Source: Holophagales bacterium
GTDB lineage: Bacteria; Acidobacteriota; Thermoanaerobaculia; Multivoradales; Multivoraceae
NCBI GenBank assembly: GCA_009837085.1
Contig: VXUF01000074.1
Span: 1-62,517 of the forward strand
Length of the DNA: 62,517 nucleotides
Reading direction: 5' to 3'
Position numbers and translations under genes: made by a program. The notes under the pieces were generated by a model. The model had not been told where the DNA came from and made no database searches. It saw only the letters and a program-made list of their open reading frames with translations. Positions within the stretch are counted from its first letter, which is position 1; the number at the start of each line of letters is the position of its first letter. Positions 8,585-16,866 of this stretch are shown one piece after another.

Positions 8585-9838
8585 CTACTTGGCGACATCG
8601 TAGGAGGTCAGCGATTCCTGGTCCCGGATGTAGAACGCTCCGTTGGCGACGACCGGATGCGCCCAGGTGAAGTCGCCGCGATACTCGATCTCGAACCGGC
8701 CCCTCTCCTCGTAGCCCTCGGGCGTGGCGACGGCGAGGCCGACCTTGTTCCTCTCGCTGAGGAGGAAGAGCTTGCCGTCGGCCATCACCAGGGAACCCTT
8801 GCCGACGCTGCGGGCGCGCCAGTGGACTTCGCCCGTCTCGATATCGACGCTGGTGAGCGCGGGGCCGAAGAAGCTGTAGAGGGTTCCCTCGTGGGCAACG
8901 ACGCCGCCGTGGTGATTCTGGAGTCGGGTCTCGAAGTACGCCTGCTCGCTGGAGAAGGAACCTCCCTCGTCCTCGACGCTGACCCGGACCGCGCCGCCGC
9001 CGATGCCGTAGGACGCCGAGTAAAAGACGAGGTCGCCGTCCAGAACCGGCGTGGCGATGTTGATCGCGTTCACCGTGGACGGCCGCTCGTAGCGCCACAG
9101 CAGGGCGCCGTCCTCGGCACGAACGCCGACGCCGGCCTCGCCGGTGAAGCCGATCAACACCTCGGTCCCCGCGATCTCGCGCAGGATGAGCGAGGAGTAG
9201 GAGGCGACATCGCCGAGTTCGCTGGAGCGCCAGATCGTGCTGCCGTCAGCCGTCGAGAGCGCCGCGATCGCCCCGTCCCCGCCGCCCGGCATGACGAACA
9301 TCCGGTCGCGCACGACCAACGGCGACTCGCTGATGCCCCAGCGGGTGTTCGGGCTGCCGAAACGGTCGAGCATGTTGAACTGCCAGATCACTTCGCCCGA
9401 GTCCTTCGCGATCTTCGCCACTTCGCCCATGCCGTTCAGGACGAAGAGCGAGTCGCCCTGGATCGTCGGCATCGAGCGCGGGCCGTCGCCTCTGTCCGTA
9501 TGGTCGTACAGGGGGCCCAGCGTTCGTACCCACACCTCGCCGCCGTCGCTCGCACGCAGGCGGAAGACCGCGCTCTCCCCGTCGCGGGTGCCCTGGACGT
9601 AGATCGCGTCGCCCTCGACGGCGACGGTCCCGTAGCCCTGACCGAGCGTCTCGATCTGCCATTTGACGGCTGGGCCCTGCGGCGGCCACTCGTCGATCAG
9701 GCCGGTCTCGGTCGAGATCCCGGCTCGGTCCGGCCCGCGCCACTGCAGCCAGTCGTCGGCGTGCGTTGCCGTCGCGAATCCGGCGGCGAACACGGCCGCA
9801 ACCAACACCTGTGCACCCCTGCTGAACATATGCGTCAT
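8585..9838 (-). CDS. PQQ-like beta-propeller protein
   Basis: 417 residues. The signal peptide covers about the first 27 residues (VLVAAVFAAGFATATHA), then DDWLQWRGPDRAGIS, a common start in secreted PQQ-like propellers of Planctomycetes and Acidobacteria. Repeating blade motifs such as SVDIETGEVHWRA, TADGSTIWR and DGALLWRYE recur about every 45 residues. The fold resembles BamB and quinoprotein dehydrogenases, but no catalytic calcium site or heme motif is visible, so it may be a scaffold. A CAGGAG ribosome site precedes the start. Confidence 0.85.
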   Translation of the reverse strand: MTHMFSRGAQVLVAAVFAAGFATATHADDWLQWRGPDRAGISTETGLIDEWPPQGPAVKWQIETLGQGYGTVAVEGDAIYVQGTRDGESAVFRLRASDGGEVWVRTLGPLYDHTDRGDGPRSMPTIQGDSLFVLNGMGEVAKIAKDSGEVIWQFNMLDRFGSPNTRWGISESPLVVRDRMFVMPGGGDGAIAALSTADGSTIWRSSELGDVASYSSLILREIAGTEVLIGFTGEAGVGVRAEDGALLWRYERPSTVNAINIATPVLDGDLVFYSASYGIGGGAVRVSVEDEGGSFSSEQAYFETRLQNHHGGVVAHEGTLYSFFGPALTSVDIETGEVHWRARSVGKGSLVMADGKLFLLSERNKVGLAVATPEGYEERGRFEIEYRGDFTWAHPVVANGAFYIRDQESLTSYDVAK

Positions 9839-9860
9839 GACCGCTCCTGAGATTTACTGG

Positions 9861-9881
9861 CTGGCCGGCCAGCATTATACT
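9861..9881. promoter_or_regulatory. Bidirectional promoter with palindrome, between PQQ gene and NAD-binding gene
   Basis: A perfect TATAAT lies on the minus strand at 9874-9879, 35 bases before the PQQ-propeller ATG. On the plus strand the same bases give TATACT (9876-9881). Just downstream of the minus-strand -10 box is the palindrome CTGGCCGGCCAG (9861-9872), a possible operator. No strong -35 box is visible. Confidence 0.5.
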
Positions 9882-9980
9882 GACCGGCCGCGAGCCGGAT
9901 CGTACTCGCTCGGGTTTCGCTGCTGAGCGGAGTACGAGATCCAGGGACGCCGCCTGACGGCGAAGCAGAAAGCAGGTCGA

Positions 9981-10673
9981 GTGGAAAGCGACAGCCCGCA
10001 ACTCAAGGCCGTGGTCTTTGGGCCGACGGGCCTGGTCGGCATGGGCGTCACCCGGGCATGGCTCGACGATCCCCGGGTCGCCGAGGTGCGCGCGGTTTCC
10101 CGGCGTCCGTTGCCGTACTCCGCGCCCGGCCTGCGCCCGGTGGAGTGCCGGGACTTCCTGGACCTCGCACCGCTTCGCCAGAGTCTCGAGGGAGTCGATG
10201 CGGTGTGCTATTGCCTGGGGCGGTCCTATAGCCAGGTTCGGGACGCGGCGGAGTACCGCCGGATCACCTACGACTTCGCGCTCGCGGCCGGACGAGCGGT
10301 GCTCGCGGCGAGCCCGAACGCGACCTTCCACTTCGTCAGCGGTTCGGGCACGAGCCTCGAGAGCCGGATGAACTGGGCCCGCGTCAAGGCGGAAACCGAG
10401 CAGGCCCTGTGCGAGCTCGGACTCGGCAGCTGCGTCTGCTGGCGGCCCGCCGGCATCCTCCACGAGGTGAAGCCCGACCGCATGACGGCATACCACCGCA
10501 TGGGTGCCGCGATCGGCGCCCTGCTCCGCGGGTTTCGGTCGCTCACCGTTGGCAACCGGGCGATCGGCGAAGCGATGCTCCAGGCGACGCTGGACGGACG
10601 CCGTGAGGGGATCCTCGAGAACCGGGAGATTCGCGACCTGGCCGACGGATATCGTGCGCGCTCACGGGACTGA
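9981..10673 (+). CDS. NAD(P)-binding atypical SDR protein
   Basis: 230 residues from a GTG preceded by AGCAGG. The N-terminal Rossmann motif is GPTGLVGMG near residues 14-22, and VSRRPLP follows beta-2. The fold class resembles TIP30/YbjT-type atypical short-chain dehydrogenases (NmrA-like), which may act as reductases or redox sensors. The usual YxxxK pair is not evident. It is the first of three co-directional genes with gaps of 19 and 12 bases (with the LLM oxidoreductase and SDR), so it probably belongs to the same catabolic operon. Confidence 0.75.
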   Translation: MESDSPQLKAVVFGPTGLVGMGVTRAWLDDPRVAEVRAVSRRPLPYSAPGLRPVECRDFLDLAPLRQSLEGVDAVCYCLGRSYSQVRDAAEYRRITYDFALAAGRAVLAASPNATFHFVSGSGTSLESRMNWARVKAETEQALCELGLGSCVCWRPAGILHEVKPDRMTAYHRMGAAIGALLRGFRSLTVGNRAIGEAMLQATLDGRREGILENREIRDLADGYRARSRD

Positions 10674-10692
10674 GCAGGAAGGAAGACACCCA

Positions 10693-11760
10693 ATGGAGTT
10701 CTGGACCGCAACCGTCGCCGCGCCGACCCGGAGCGCCGAGTTCGCCCGTCAGGCGGAGGCCAGGGGCTGGGACGGCATGAACGTCGTCGATTCGCAGAAC
10801 CTCTCCGGAGATCCCTATGTTTGCCTCGCGCTGGGCGCCACCGCGACGAAGACGCTGCGGGTGGCGACCTCGGTGACGAACCCGGTCACCCGCCACCCGG
10901 CGACGACGGCGGCGTCGGCGCTCTCGGTCCAGCGGGTCTCGCGGGGCCGCATGGTGTTGGGCATCGGCCGCGGCGACAGCGCGCTGGCGCACCTTGGCCG
11001 CGCGCCCGCCCGCCTCGGCTGGTTCGAGGACTATCTCGTCGTCCTGCAGACCTACCTGCGCGGCGAGGAGGTGGACTTCGAGAACACGGGGATTGCGGAC
11101 GAGGCTGCGCCGCTCGCGGAGAAGCTGGGGCTGGCGCACGGTCCATCGGCCAGCTCCATCCGCTGGATCGGCGACGGTCCGAAGGTCCCGGTAGAGGTGG
11201 CGGCCACAGGGCCCAAGGTGATCGGCATTGCCGCCCGTCAGGCCGACCGGGTCATGCTCGCCGTCGGCGCCGACCCGAAACGCGTCGCCTGGGGAATCGA
11301 GACGGCGCGCAGCGCCGCCGCGGAAGCCGGCCGCGACCCGGAGTCGCTCGAGTTCGGCGCCTACGTGAACGTCGTCTGCTGCGACGATCCGGAGGTCGGC
11401 CGTGAACTCGGCCGTGCCTCCACCGGCCTCTTCGCCCGCTTCTCCGTCATGTATGGAGAGATCTCCGGTCCGGCCGACGACCAGCAGGCCCATGTGTTCC
11501 ACAAGCTCCACGACAGCTACGACATGACCGCCCACGGCCGGGAGGGCGGACAGCAGACGACCGCGCTCACGGACGAGTTCATCGACGGCTACGCGATCGT
11601 CGGGAGCCCTGAGCACTGCGCGGCCAGGCTCGAGGCGCTGCTCGACCTCGGGATCGAGAAGTTCGCGGTCGCCGGGCCGAACTTCCTGGCGCCGAGCGCT
11701 CCTGGCCGGGAGGCCGCGGGGCGGTTCACCGAAGACGTCCTTCCGCGGCTGCGGGGTTAG
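10693..11760 (+). CDS. LLM-class F420-dependent oxidoreductase
   Basis: 355 residues from the ATG at 10693, after a GGAAGGAAG ribosome site. Family hallmarks are visible: EARGWDGMNVVDSQ, RVATSVTNPVTRHPA, RGRMVLGIGRGDSAL and AAVQADRVML-type barrel motifs. Members form a TIM barrel that binds coenzyme F420 or FMN and transfer hydride to alcohols, ketones or enoyl groups. The partner SDR and the acyl-CoA dehydrogenase operon 2-8 kb away suggest breakdown of a lipid-like or cyclic substrate. The cofactor (F420 or FMN) cannot be settled by eye. Confidence 0.85.
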   Translation: MEFWTATVAAPTRSAEFARQAEARGWDGMNVVDSQNLSGDPYVCLALGATATKTLRVATSVTNPVTRHPATTAASALSVQRVSRGRMVLGIGRGDSALAHLGRAPARLGWFEDYLVVLQTYLRGEEVDFENTGIADEAAPLAEKLGLAHGPSASSIRWIGDGPKVPVEVAATGPKVIGIAARQADRVMLAVGADPKRVAWGIETARSAAAEAGRDPESLEFGAYVNVVCCDDPEVGRELGRASTGLFARFSVMYGEISGPADDQQAHVFHKLHDSYDMTAHGREGGQQTTALTDEFIDGYAIVGSPEHCAARLEALLDLGIEKFAVAGPNFLAPSAPGREAAGRFTEDVLPRLRG

Positions 11761-11772
11761 GAGAAACGGAAC

Positions 11773-12651
11773 ATGGAGCTAGCGGGCAGGTCGGCAGTCA
11801 TCACCGGCGGCGGCAACGGCATCGGCCGCGCCATCGCCCTGGCCCTGGCGCGCGAGGGCGCGAACGTCGCGGTCGCCGACCTGGAGCAGGACGCCGCGGA
11901 GAACGTCGCGCGTGAGGTGGAAGCCCTCGGTGCCAAGGCGCTGGCGGCGCGCGTCGACGTGACGCGCGAGGAGGACCTGGAGCGCCTGGCCAACGACGCC
12001 TGGGCGGCCTTCGGGTCCGTCGAGCTGCTGTTCAACAACGCCGGCGTCGGCGCCGGCCGGGCGCCCGCCTACGGGTTCAGCGCCGACGACGTGCGCTGGA
12101 TCCTCAGCGTGAACGTCGAAGGGGTGCTCAACGGCATCCGCGTCTTCGCGCCCCGCTTCATCGAGGGCGGCAGGGAATCCCGCATCGTGAACACCGGCTC
12201 CGAGCACAGCCTCGGCATCCCCTTCCCCGGCTCGTCCGTCTACACCGCGTCGAAGCACGCGGTGCTCGCTATCTCCGACGTGCTGCGCGCGGAACTGCCG
12301 GAGCACGTCGGCGTCAGCGTCTTCTGCCCCGGTTGGGTCGCGACGAGCATCTGGCGTTCCTCCGAGCGCCGGCCCGAGCACCTCGGCGGGCCCCGGGAGG
12401 CCAATCCGGCCGGGGGCAAACTCAGCGCGGAACACGCCATGTCCGCGGCCGAGGCCGCCGACATGGTGCTACAGCAGATCCGCGAAGGCCGCTTCTACCT
12501 GCTGACCCATCCCCACGTCATCGAGTACGCGCAAACCCGGTGGAACGACGTCGAGGTCGCGTTCGCCGAGCAGGCGCCTCGATACGAGGGGGACGACAGG
12601 TACGACGTCGCGAAGGCGATCGCGCGGCTCCGGGCGGCGCGGGCCGGCTAG
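11773..12651 (+). CDS. Short-chain dehydrogenase/reductase (classical SDR)
   Basis: 292 residues, with a GGAGA ribosome site overlapping the preceding stop. The NAD(P)-binding motif ITGGGNGIGRA is near residues 11-21, FNNAGVG follows beta-4, and the catalytic YTASK has Tyr at about residue 157. Asp at the end of beta-2 (VADLEQ) favours NAD. It oxidises or reduces a hydroxyl/keto substrate. As the last gene of the plus-strand operon it could supply a beta-oxidation-like or LvaD-like step together with the divergent island genes. Confidence 0.9.
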   Translation: MELAGRSAVITGGGNGIGRAIALALAREGANVAVADLEQDAAENVAREVEALGAKALAARVDVTREEDLERLANDAWAAFGSVELLFNNAGVGAGRAPAYGFSADDVRWILSVNVEGVLNGIRVFAPRFIEGGRESRIVNTGSEHSLGIPFPGSSVYTASKHAVLAISDVLRAELPEHVGVSVFCPGWVATSIWRSSERRPEHLGGPREANPAGGKLSAEHAMSAAEAADMVLQQIREGRFYLLTHPHVIEYAQTRWNDVEVAFAEQAPRYEGDDRYDVAKAIARLRAARAG

Positions 12652-12700
12652 CGCCATCGCCAGCGCAGCGCCCGCTCGCGAAGGACAACGGGCTTGCCGC

Positions 12701-13909
12701 TCACTGGCGGCCGGCTCTACGGGCCCCGCCCCGAAGACGGTCGAAGTAGGCCGTGTCGGCCACGGCTCCCTTCGGCGAGGTGGCGCCGGTGATGAGCCGG
12801 TCGCGCAGGCGCTGGCGATCGAGATCGACCGTTGACGCAGCAGGATTCGCTGCCAGCTGGGCGAAGGGGCCGGGGTCACGGCTCTCGCGGTAGCAGTCGA
12901 CGATCGGTTCGAGGTCGCTCGGGCTGGCGCCGTGGAGGATGACGCCGTCGGCGCCGACGTCGAACTGGCCGCGGATCTTCTCGACGCAGCGGGCGGGCGA
13001 GCCGGTAGCGGCGGGGGCGAGCCAGTCTTCGGGAATCAGCGGGGCGATCCGTTCCAGCTCCTCGGTAGTAGCCAGGCTGTCGATCGCACCGCGGAAGCCG
13101 GCGACCAGAGGGTCGGCGCGAAAGCGCTCCAGCACTTTCGGGTCCCAGCGGTTCGTCTCGACCATCAGGTCGCCGTAGGCCTGCAGGTAGGTCGCCATCC
13201 GGCCGACCGTCTTCTTCAGGCGTACCGGCTCGGGTAGGTGATCGCCGATCGTGGCGAAGCAGGACCACACCCGGACCGAGGCCGGGTCGCGGCCGGCCTG
13301 TTCCGCCGCCCGCTTCACGGTGCGCACGCAGCGGGCCAGCGTTTCGTCGGTGAAGAAGGTGTGGAGCACCACCGCGTCGAAGGCCCGGCCGCCGAGCGCC
13401 AGCGAGTTCGGGCCGAAGGCGGTCAGGGTCATCGGGATCTCGTCGTGCGCCTCGGCACCGAGGCGCAGCACGGGGAAGCGGCCCGCCGGCCCGTCGTGGC
13501 CGACGATCGTCTCGCCCCGCCACATCCGGCGCATCAGGCCGACGAAGTCCTCCATCTGCGCGGTGGTGATCCGGGGCAGGCCGAGCGCATCGAACACGCG
13601 GGCGATGCCGCGGCCCAGGCCCAGCGAGAAGCGGCCGCCGGTCAAGCGGTGCATCGTCAGCGCGTAGGAAGCGGTGATCAACGGGTGCCGGGTGTTCTGG
13701 TTCGTCGCGGCGGTGGCGATGCCGAGTTCCGTCGAACAGGCCGCGGCGGCGCCGGAGAGGGTGGCCGCCTCCTTGACGTTGAAGCGCTCCGAGATGAAGA
13801 CGGAGCCGAAGCCCATCACCTCGCCGGCGCGCACCTCCTCGAACAGCTCGGCCGGAGACTCGGGCTGGCCGGCCAGGGTGTAGAAGGCGAGTTCGTTCAT
13901 CCGTTGCAT
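12701..13909 (-). CDS. LLM-class F420-dependent oxidoreductase (TIGR03857-like)
   Basis: 402 residues; the ATGs at 13909 and 13900 are both possible. MGFGSVFISERFNVKEAA, AATNQNTRHPLITA and GGRFSLGLGRG are typical of the F420-type LLM group, and the opening NELAFYTLAGQPESP resembles the subfamily known as TIGR03857. The second LLM gene of the window is on the opposite strand, converging with the SDR operon. It probably reduces or oxidises a catabolic intermediate with F420 or FMN. Confidence 0.82.
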   Translation of the reverse strand: MQRMNELAFYTLAGQPESPAELFEEVRAGEVMGFGSVFISERFNVKEAATLSGAAAACSTELGIATAATNQNTRHPLITASYALTMHRLTGGRFSLGLGRGIARVFDALGLPRITTAQMEDFVGLMRRMWRGETIVGHDGPAGRFPVLRLGAEAHDEIPMTLTAFGPNSLALGGRAFDAVVLHTFFTDETLARCVRTVKRAAEQAGRDPASVRVWSCFATIGDHLPEPVRLKKTVGRMATYLQAYGDLMVETNRWDPKVLERFRADPLVAGFRGAIDSLATTEELERIAPLIPEDWLAPAATGSPARCVEKIRGQFDVGADGVILHGASPSDLEPIVDCYRESRDPGPFAQLAANPAASTVDLDRQRLRDRLITGATSPKGAVADTAYFDRLRGGARRAGRQ

Positions 13910-13940
13910 CGCGGCGATCCTTCCATGGCCGCCTGCGGCG

Positions 13941-13973
13941 GAAGCCGGCGGGGACGCCGGCGCACCCAGTGTG
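13941..13973 (+). repeat. Dispersed GCCGGCG..ACCCAGTGTG repeat, copy 4
   Basis: GAAGCCGGCGGGGACGCCGG followed by CGCACCCAGTGTG, preceded by GGCCGCC-TGC-GGCGG. It lies between the kinase gene and the second LLM gene, both on the minus strand. Confidence 0.85.
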
Positions 13974-13990
13974 CGACCCGTGCGGACTTC

Positions 13991-15067
13991 CTAGAGCAGT
14001 GCGGCCGAGTCCAGGTCGAGGGCGTGGCGGGTGTGCCGCCTGGTCATCGCGACGAACATCTCGTTGCCGCGTTCGGTTTCGCGGACCATCATCGAGGCGA
14101 TCACGCAGACGCCGAACCCGGCGAAGGCGCCGAGCCGGTAGTCGTTCCAGCAGGCGTCCCGGGAGTAGCCCTCGATGCCGGCGGCGACCAGCCGCTGGTA
14201 GTACGCGCTGACGATCTCCGCCTCGCATCGCCGGCGGAGGGCCGGGTCCAGGCTGCCGCCCAGAAAGTAGGCGACATCGCCCAGTGGACGTCCGATCGTG
14301 ATGCTCTGCCAGTCGACCGCCGTGATCGCGGGCGGCGAAGTGCGCGGATCGATCAGCAGGTTGTCGAGCCGGTAGTCGATGTGGACGAGGGAGAACGGGT
14401 CGGGCGCGTCGCCGGTCCAGGCTGACTCGGCCTCGCCGTAGACGCTGAGGACCTCCCGCGAGTCGTTCTCGAGCCGGTCGCCGTAGCGGTCGAGGAAGCC
14501 GGGCAACAGGGTCTGGTAGCGGCGGTGGTGGGCCGCCGAGAGTTCGGGGCTCGGCCGGCCCAACCACCCCGCTTCGAGCAGGGAGGCATCGTTCCACACC
14601 GGGCCGTGCAGGCCGGCGAGTTCGAGCACCGCCGCCCGCGCCACGTCTTCCTTGCAGCCGGCGATCTGATCGCCCTGCTCCGCCGGCGCCTCGTCGCTCA
14701 TCAGGACGGCGAAGTGCGGGCCTTGGCCCTCGATCCCGGCGAAGTAGCAGCGCGGCGTCGAGATCGCGAGACGGGCCTGAATCTCCTGGTAGAAGCGCAC
14801 TTCCTTGAGGTAGTTCCGCAGCACGACGCCGGTCGCCCGGCTCGACGGATCGTCGGACGGGAACTTCCCGACCAGGGTGCGGGGCGCGTCCGCGGAGCCT
14901 TCGCCGTACTCCAGGCGGTAGCGAATGCAGCGTCCGAGCTGCCCGGTGCCGATGTCGGAGGCCTCGAAGCCGAGCACCTCGACCTCGTGGCCCGCGGCGC
15001 GGAGCTGCTCCGCGAGCCACTCCGCGCTCACCTCCCCGGCGGTGGGAATGAACGGCGCCGGAGTCAC
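13991..15067 (-). CDS. APH-fold phosphotransferase (EcKinase-like/ACAD10-11 kinase-domain-like)
   Basis: 358 residues from a GTG at 15067; the 865-residue tracked frame runs through the upstream gene. It has the kinase-like catalytic loop LVHIDYRLDNLL (Brenner HxDxxxxN form) near residue 236 and the metal-binding AVDWQSI about 20 residues later. N-lobe residues TLVGKFPSDDP hold the probable ATP-binding Lys. The family phosphorylates small hydroxyl compounds. Eukaryotic ACAD10/11 fuse such a kinase to an acyl-CoA dehydrogenase, and LvaA is a bacterial member acting on 4-hydroxyacyl-CoA. The 4-base GTGA overlap with the binding-protein gene places it last in the acyl-CoA dehydrogenase operon. 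Confidence 0.82.
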   Translation of the reverse strand: MTPAPFIPTAGEVSAEWLAEQLRAAGHEVEVLGFEASDIGTGQLGRCIRYRLEYGEGSADAPRTLVGKFPSDDPSSRATGVVLRNYLKEVRFYQEIQARLAISTPRCYFAGIEGQGPHFAVLMSDEAPAEQGDQIAGCKEDVARAAVLELAGLHGPVWNDASLLEAGWLGRPSPELSAAHHRRYQTLLPGFLDRYGDRLENDSREVLSVYGEAESAWTGDAPDPFSLVHIDYRLDNLLIDPRTSPPAITAVDWQSITIGRPLGDVAYFLGGSLDPALRRRCEAEIVSAYYQRLVAAGIEGYSRDACWNDYRLGAFAGFGVCVIASMMVRETERGNEMFVAMTRRHTRHALDLDSAALL

Positions 15068-16866
15068 TCGGCCGCCGGGCGCTCGCGCCACCAGCCCGGA
15101 CCGACCCGCGACGGCCAGCCCTCGGGCGGAGTCGGCCACAGGAGGATCGTGCCCATCGGACCGAGTTCGACACCGCGGATGTCGTCGTTGAACACCCAGA
15201 GGAAGCTGACGTGGAACAGGAACAGGACCGGCTGGTCGCGATAGACCTCGCGGTGGATCTCCCGGTAGATCGCCGCGCGTCTCTCGCCGTCCTGCTCCCG
15301 CTTGCCCAGGTCGAAGAGCTCGTCGACCCTGGGGTTCGAGTAGCCGCCGCTGTTGCGACCGCCGTCGTAGGCGTCGGTGGCTAGCTGGTTGCGGAGGGCG
15401 TTCGGATCCTGGGTCGTGCCGACGATCGTCCCGAGCGCCTGGAACTCGTGGGCGAGCCGCCTCTCGTTGAGCGAAGCGCTCTCGTAGGCGCGGGTCACCA
15501 TCTCGACACCGAGGCGGCGGAAGTCCTCCCGCAGGATGTCGAGCGTCGGCGGCACGTAGGTCAGGCCGGCGGTGTACGACAACTCGAAGCTGAAGCGGAC
15601 CCGCTCGCCGTCGATCTCCTTGTAGCGCCAACCGGTGTCGGGGTCGGCGAGCCAACCGGCCTGGTCGAGGAGTTCGGCGGCGCGCTCCAGGTCGTAGTCG
15701 AGCGCCTGTTCGAGGATCGCCGGTTCGTAGTCCCAGCGGCGTTCTTCCACCATGAAGCCGTAGGAACGCCGGTACAGGCCGTGGCCGACCCGGCGCAGCA
15801 CCGTCTCCGCGTCGTAGGCGTGGGCGAGCGCCCGGCGCACCAGGGGGTCGGTGAAGAAGGGATTGCTGCCGTCCATGTTCCAGAGGAGGCTGAGCAGCAA
15901 CGCCGACGCGTGGCGGCCCTTGACGCCTCTCTCCTCGAACAGTTCCCCCTTCGCCTGCCGGGCGAAGATGTTCGCGTCGACGTAGACTTGGTCGTACTCG
16001 CCTCCCAGGAACTGCAGGAAGGCGAGGTTCCGGTCCGGCTGGAACTTGAAGATCATCGTCTTCGCGGCCGGCGGCGCGCGGTCGAACAGGTAGTGGTCTT
16101 CCCACCGCTCGAGGACGACCCGATCGTTGTTCCGCCATTCCACGAAGCGGAACGGGCCGCTGCCGATCACCGCCTCGCGGCCGTAGCGGTTGTAGTAGGG
16201 CGAGGACCGGAGCGTCGGATCGGCGGCGCGCTCGGCGGCGTCGCCCACGATGTGGAGCGGCATGATGGGAAAGGCGAGCGCCTCCAGGCGAAGCTGCGGC
16301 GCCAGGAGCCCGGCGAAGTCGAAGCGCACCCGGTGCTCGCCTGGCGCCGTGGCCCCGACGACGAGGTCGCGCGTCGTCGGCCAGTAGCTCACCGGTACCC
16401 GTTCGTCGCGCAGGGCTTCGAGCGAGAACACGACGTCGTGCGCCGTCCACGGCTCGCCGTCGTGCCAGCGCAGCTCGGGATTCAACTCCAGGGTGACGGA
16501 GCGCAGATCCTCCGACGGTTGCACCGCGAGCACGACGTTCGAGTTCCAGTCGTAGTCCGACGGGTTGCCGTGGCGGACGACGAGCCACTCGAAGAGCATC
16601 CCGAACATCGTCCAGGCGGACGCCGCGCCGGACGGAAAGAGCGGATTGAGCGTCGCCGGCTGGGCGAAGTCGTGGCGGACGATCGTCGTCGCGGTGTCGG
16701 CCCGCTGCGGATCGGCGATCGGGTACAACTCATGCAACGACGGCGGATCGACCAGAGGATCGGCCAACGGGTCGTAGTCGCCGCCGGTATCGACCACGGG
16801 AAGCGGATTGCCGCAGGCGCCGGCCAGGAGGCCGCCCGCCACCGCCAGCCGCCACCGGGGGTTCAC
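15064..16866 (-). CDS. Peptide/nickel-type ABC substrate-binding lipoprotein
   Basis: 600 residues. A lipoprotein signal has its lipobox in LLAGAC (Cys18). SBP_bac_5 family features are present: PATLNPLFPSGAASA, LNPELRWHDGEPWTAHDVVFSL, GSGPFRFVEWRNNDRVV and a C-terminal lobe with DPNALRNQLATDAYDGG. The class captures peptides or other solutes for an ABC importer. No permease or ATPase gene follows, which is unusual. It lies between an acyl-CoA dehydrogenase and a kinase, overlapping each by 4 bases, so it is probably co-translated with them and may bind their substrate. Confidence 0.88.
   Translation of the reverse strand: MNPRWRLAVAGGLLAGACGNPLPVVDTGGDYDPLADPLVDPPSLHELYPIADPQRADTATTIVRHDFAQPATLNPLFPSGAASAWTMFGMLFEWLVVRHGNPSDYDWNSNVVLAVQPSEDLRSVTLELNPELRWHDGEPWTAHDVVFSLEALRDERVPVSYWPTTRDLVVGATAPGEHRVRFDFAGLLAPQLRLEALAFPIMPLHIVGDAAERAADPTLRSSPYYNRYGREAVIGSGPFRFVEWRNNDRVVLERWEDHYLFDRAPPAAKTMIFKFQPDRNLAFLQFLGGEYDQVYVDANIFARQAKGELFEERGVKGRHASALLLSLLWNMDGSNPFFTDPLVRRALAHAYDAETVLRRVGHGLYRRSYGFMVEERRWDYEPAILEQALDYDLERAAELLDQAGWLADPDTGWRYKEIDGERVRFSFELSYTAGLTYVPPTLDILREDFRRLGVEMVTRAYESASLNERRLAHEFQALGTIVGTTQDPNALRNQLATDAYDGGRNSGGYSNPRVDELFDLGKREQDGERRAAIYREIHREVYRDQPVLFLFHVSFLWVFNDDIRGVELGPMGTILLWPTPPEGWPSRVGPGWWRERPAAE

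Noticed and set aside
13991-16588. 865-residue minus-strand frame
   Set aside because: The first half is a shadow of the binding-protein gene; the real kinase starts at the GTG at 15067.
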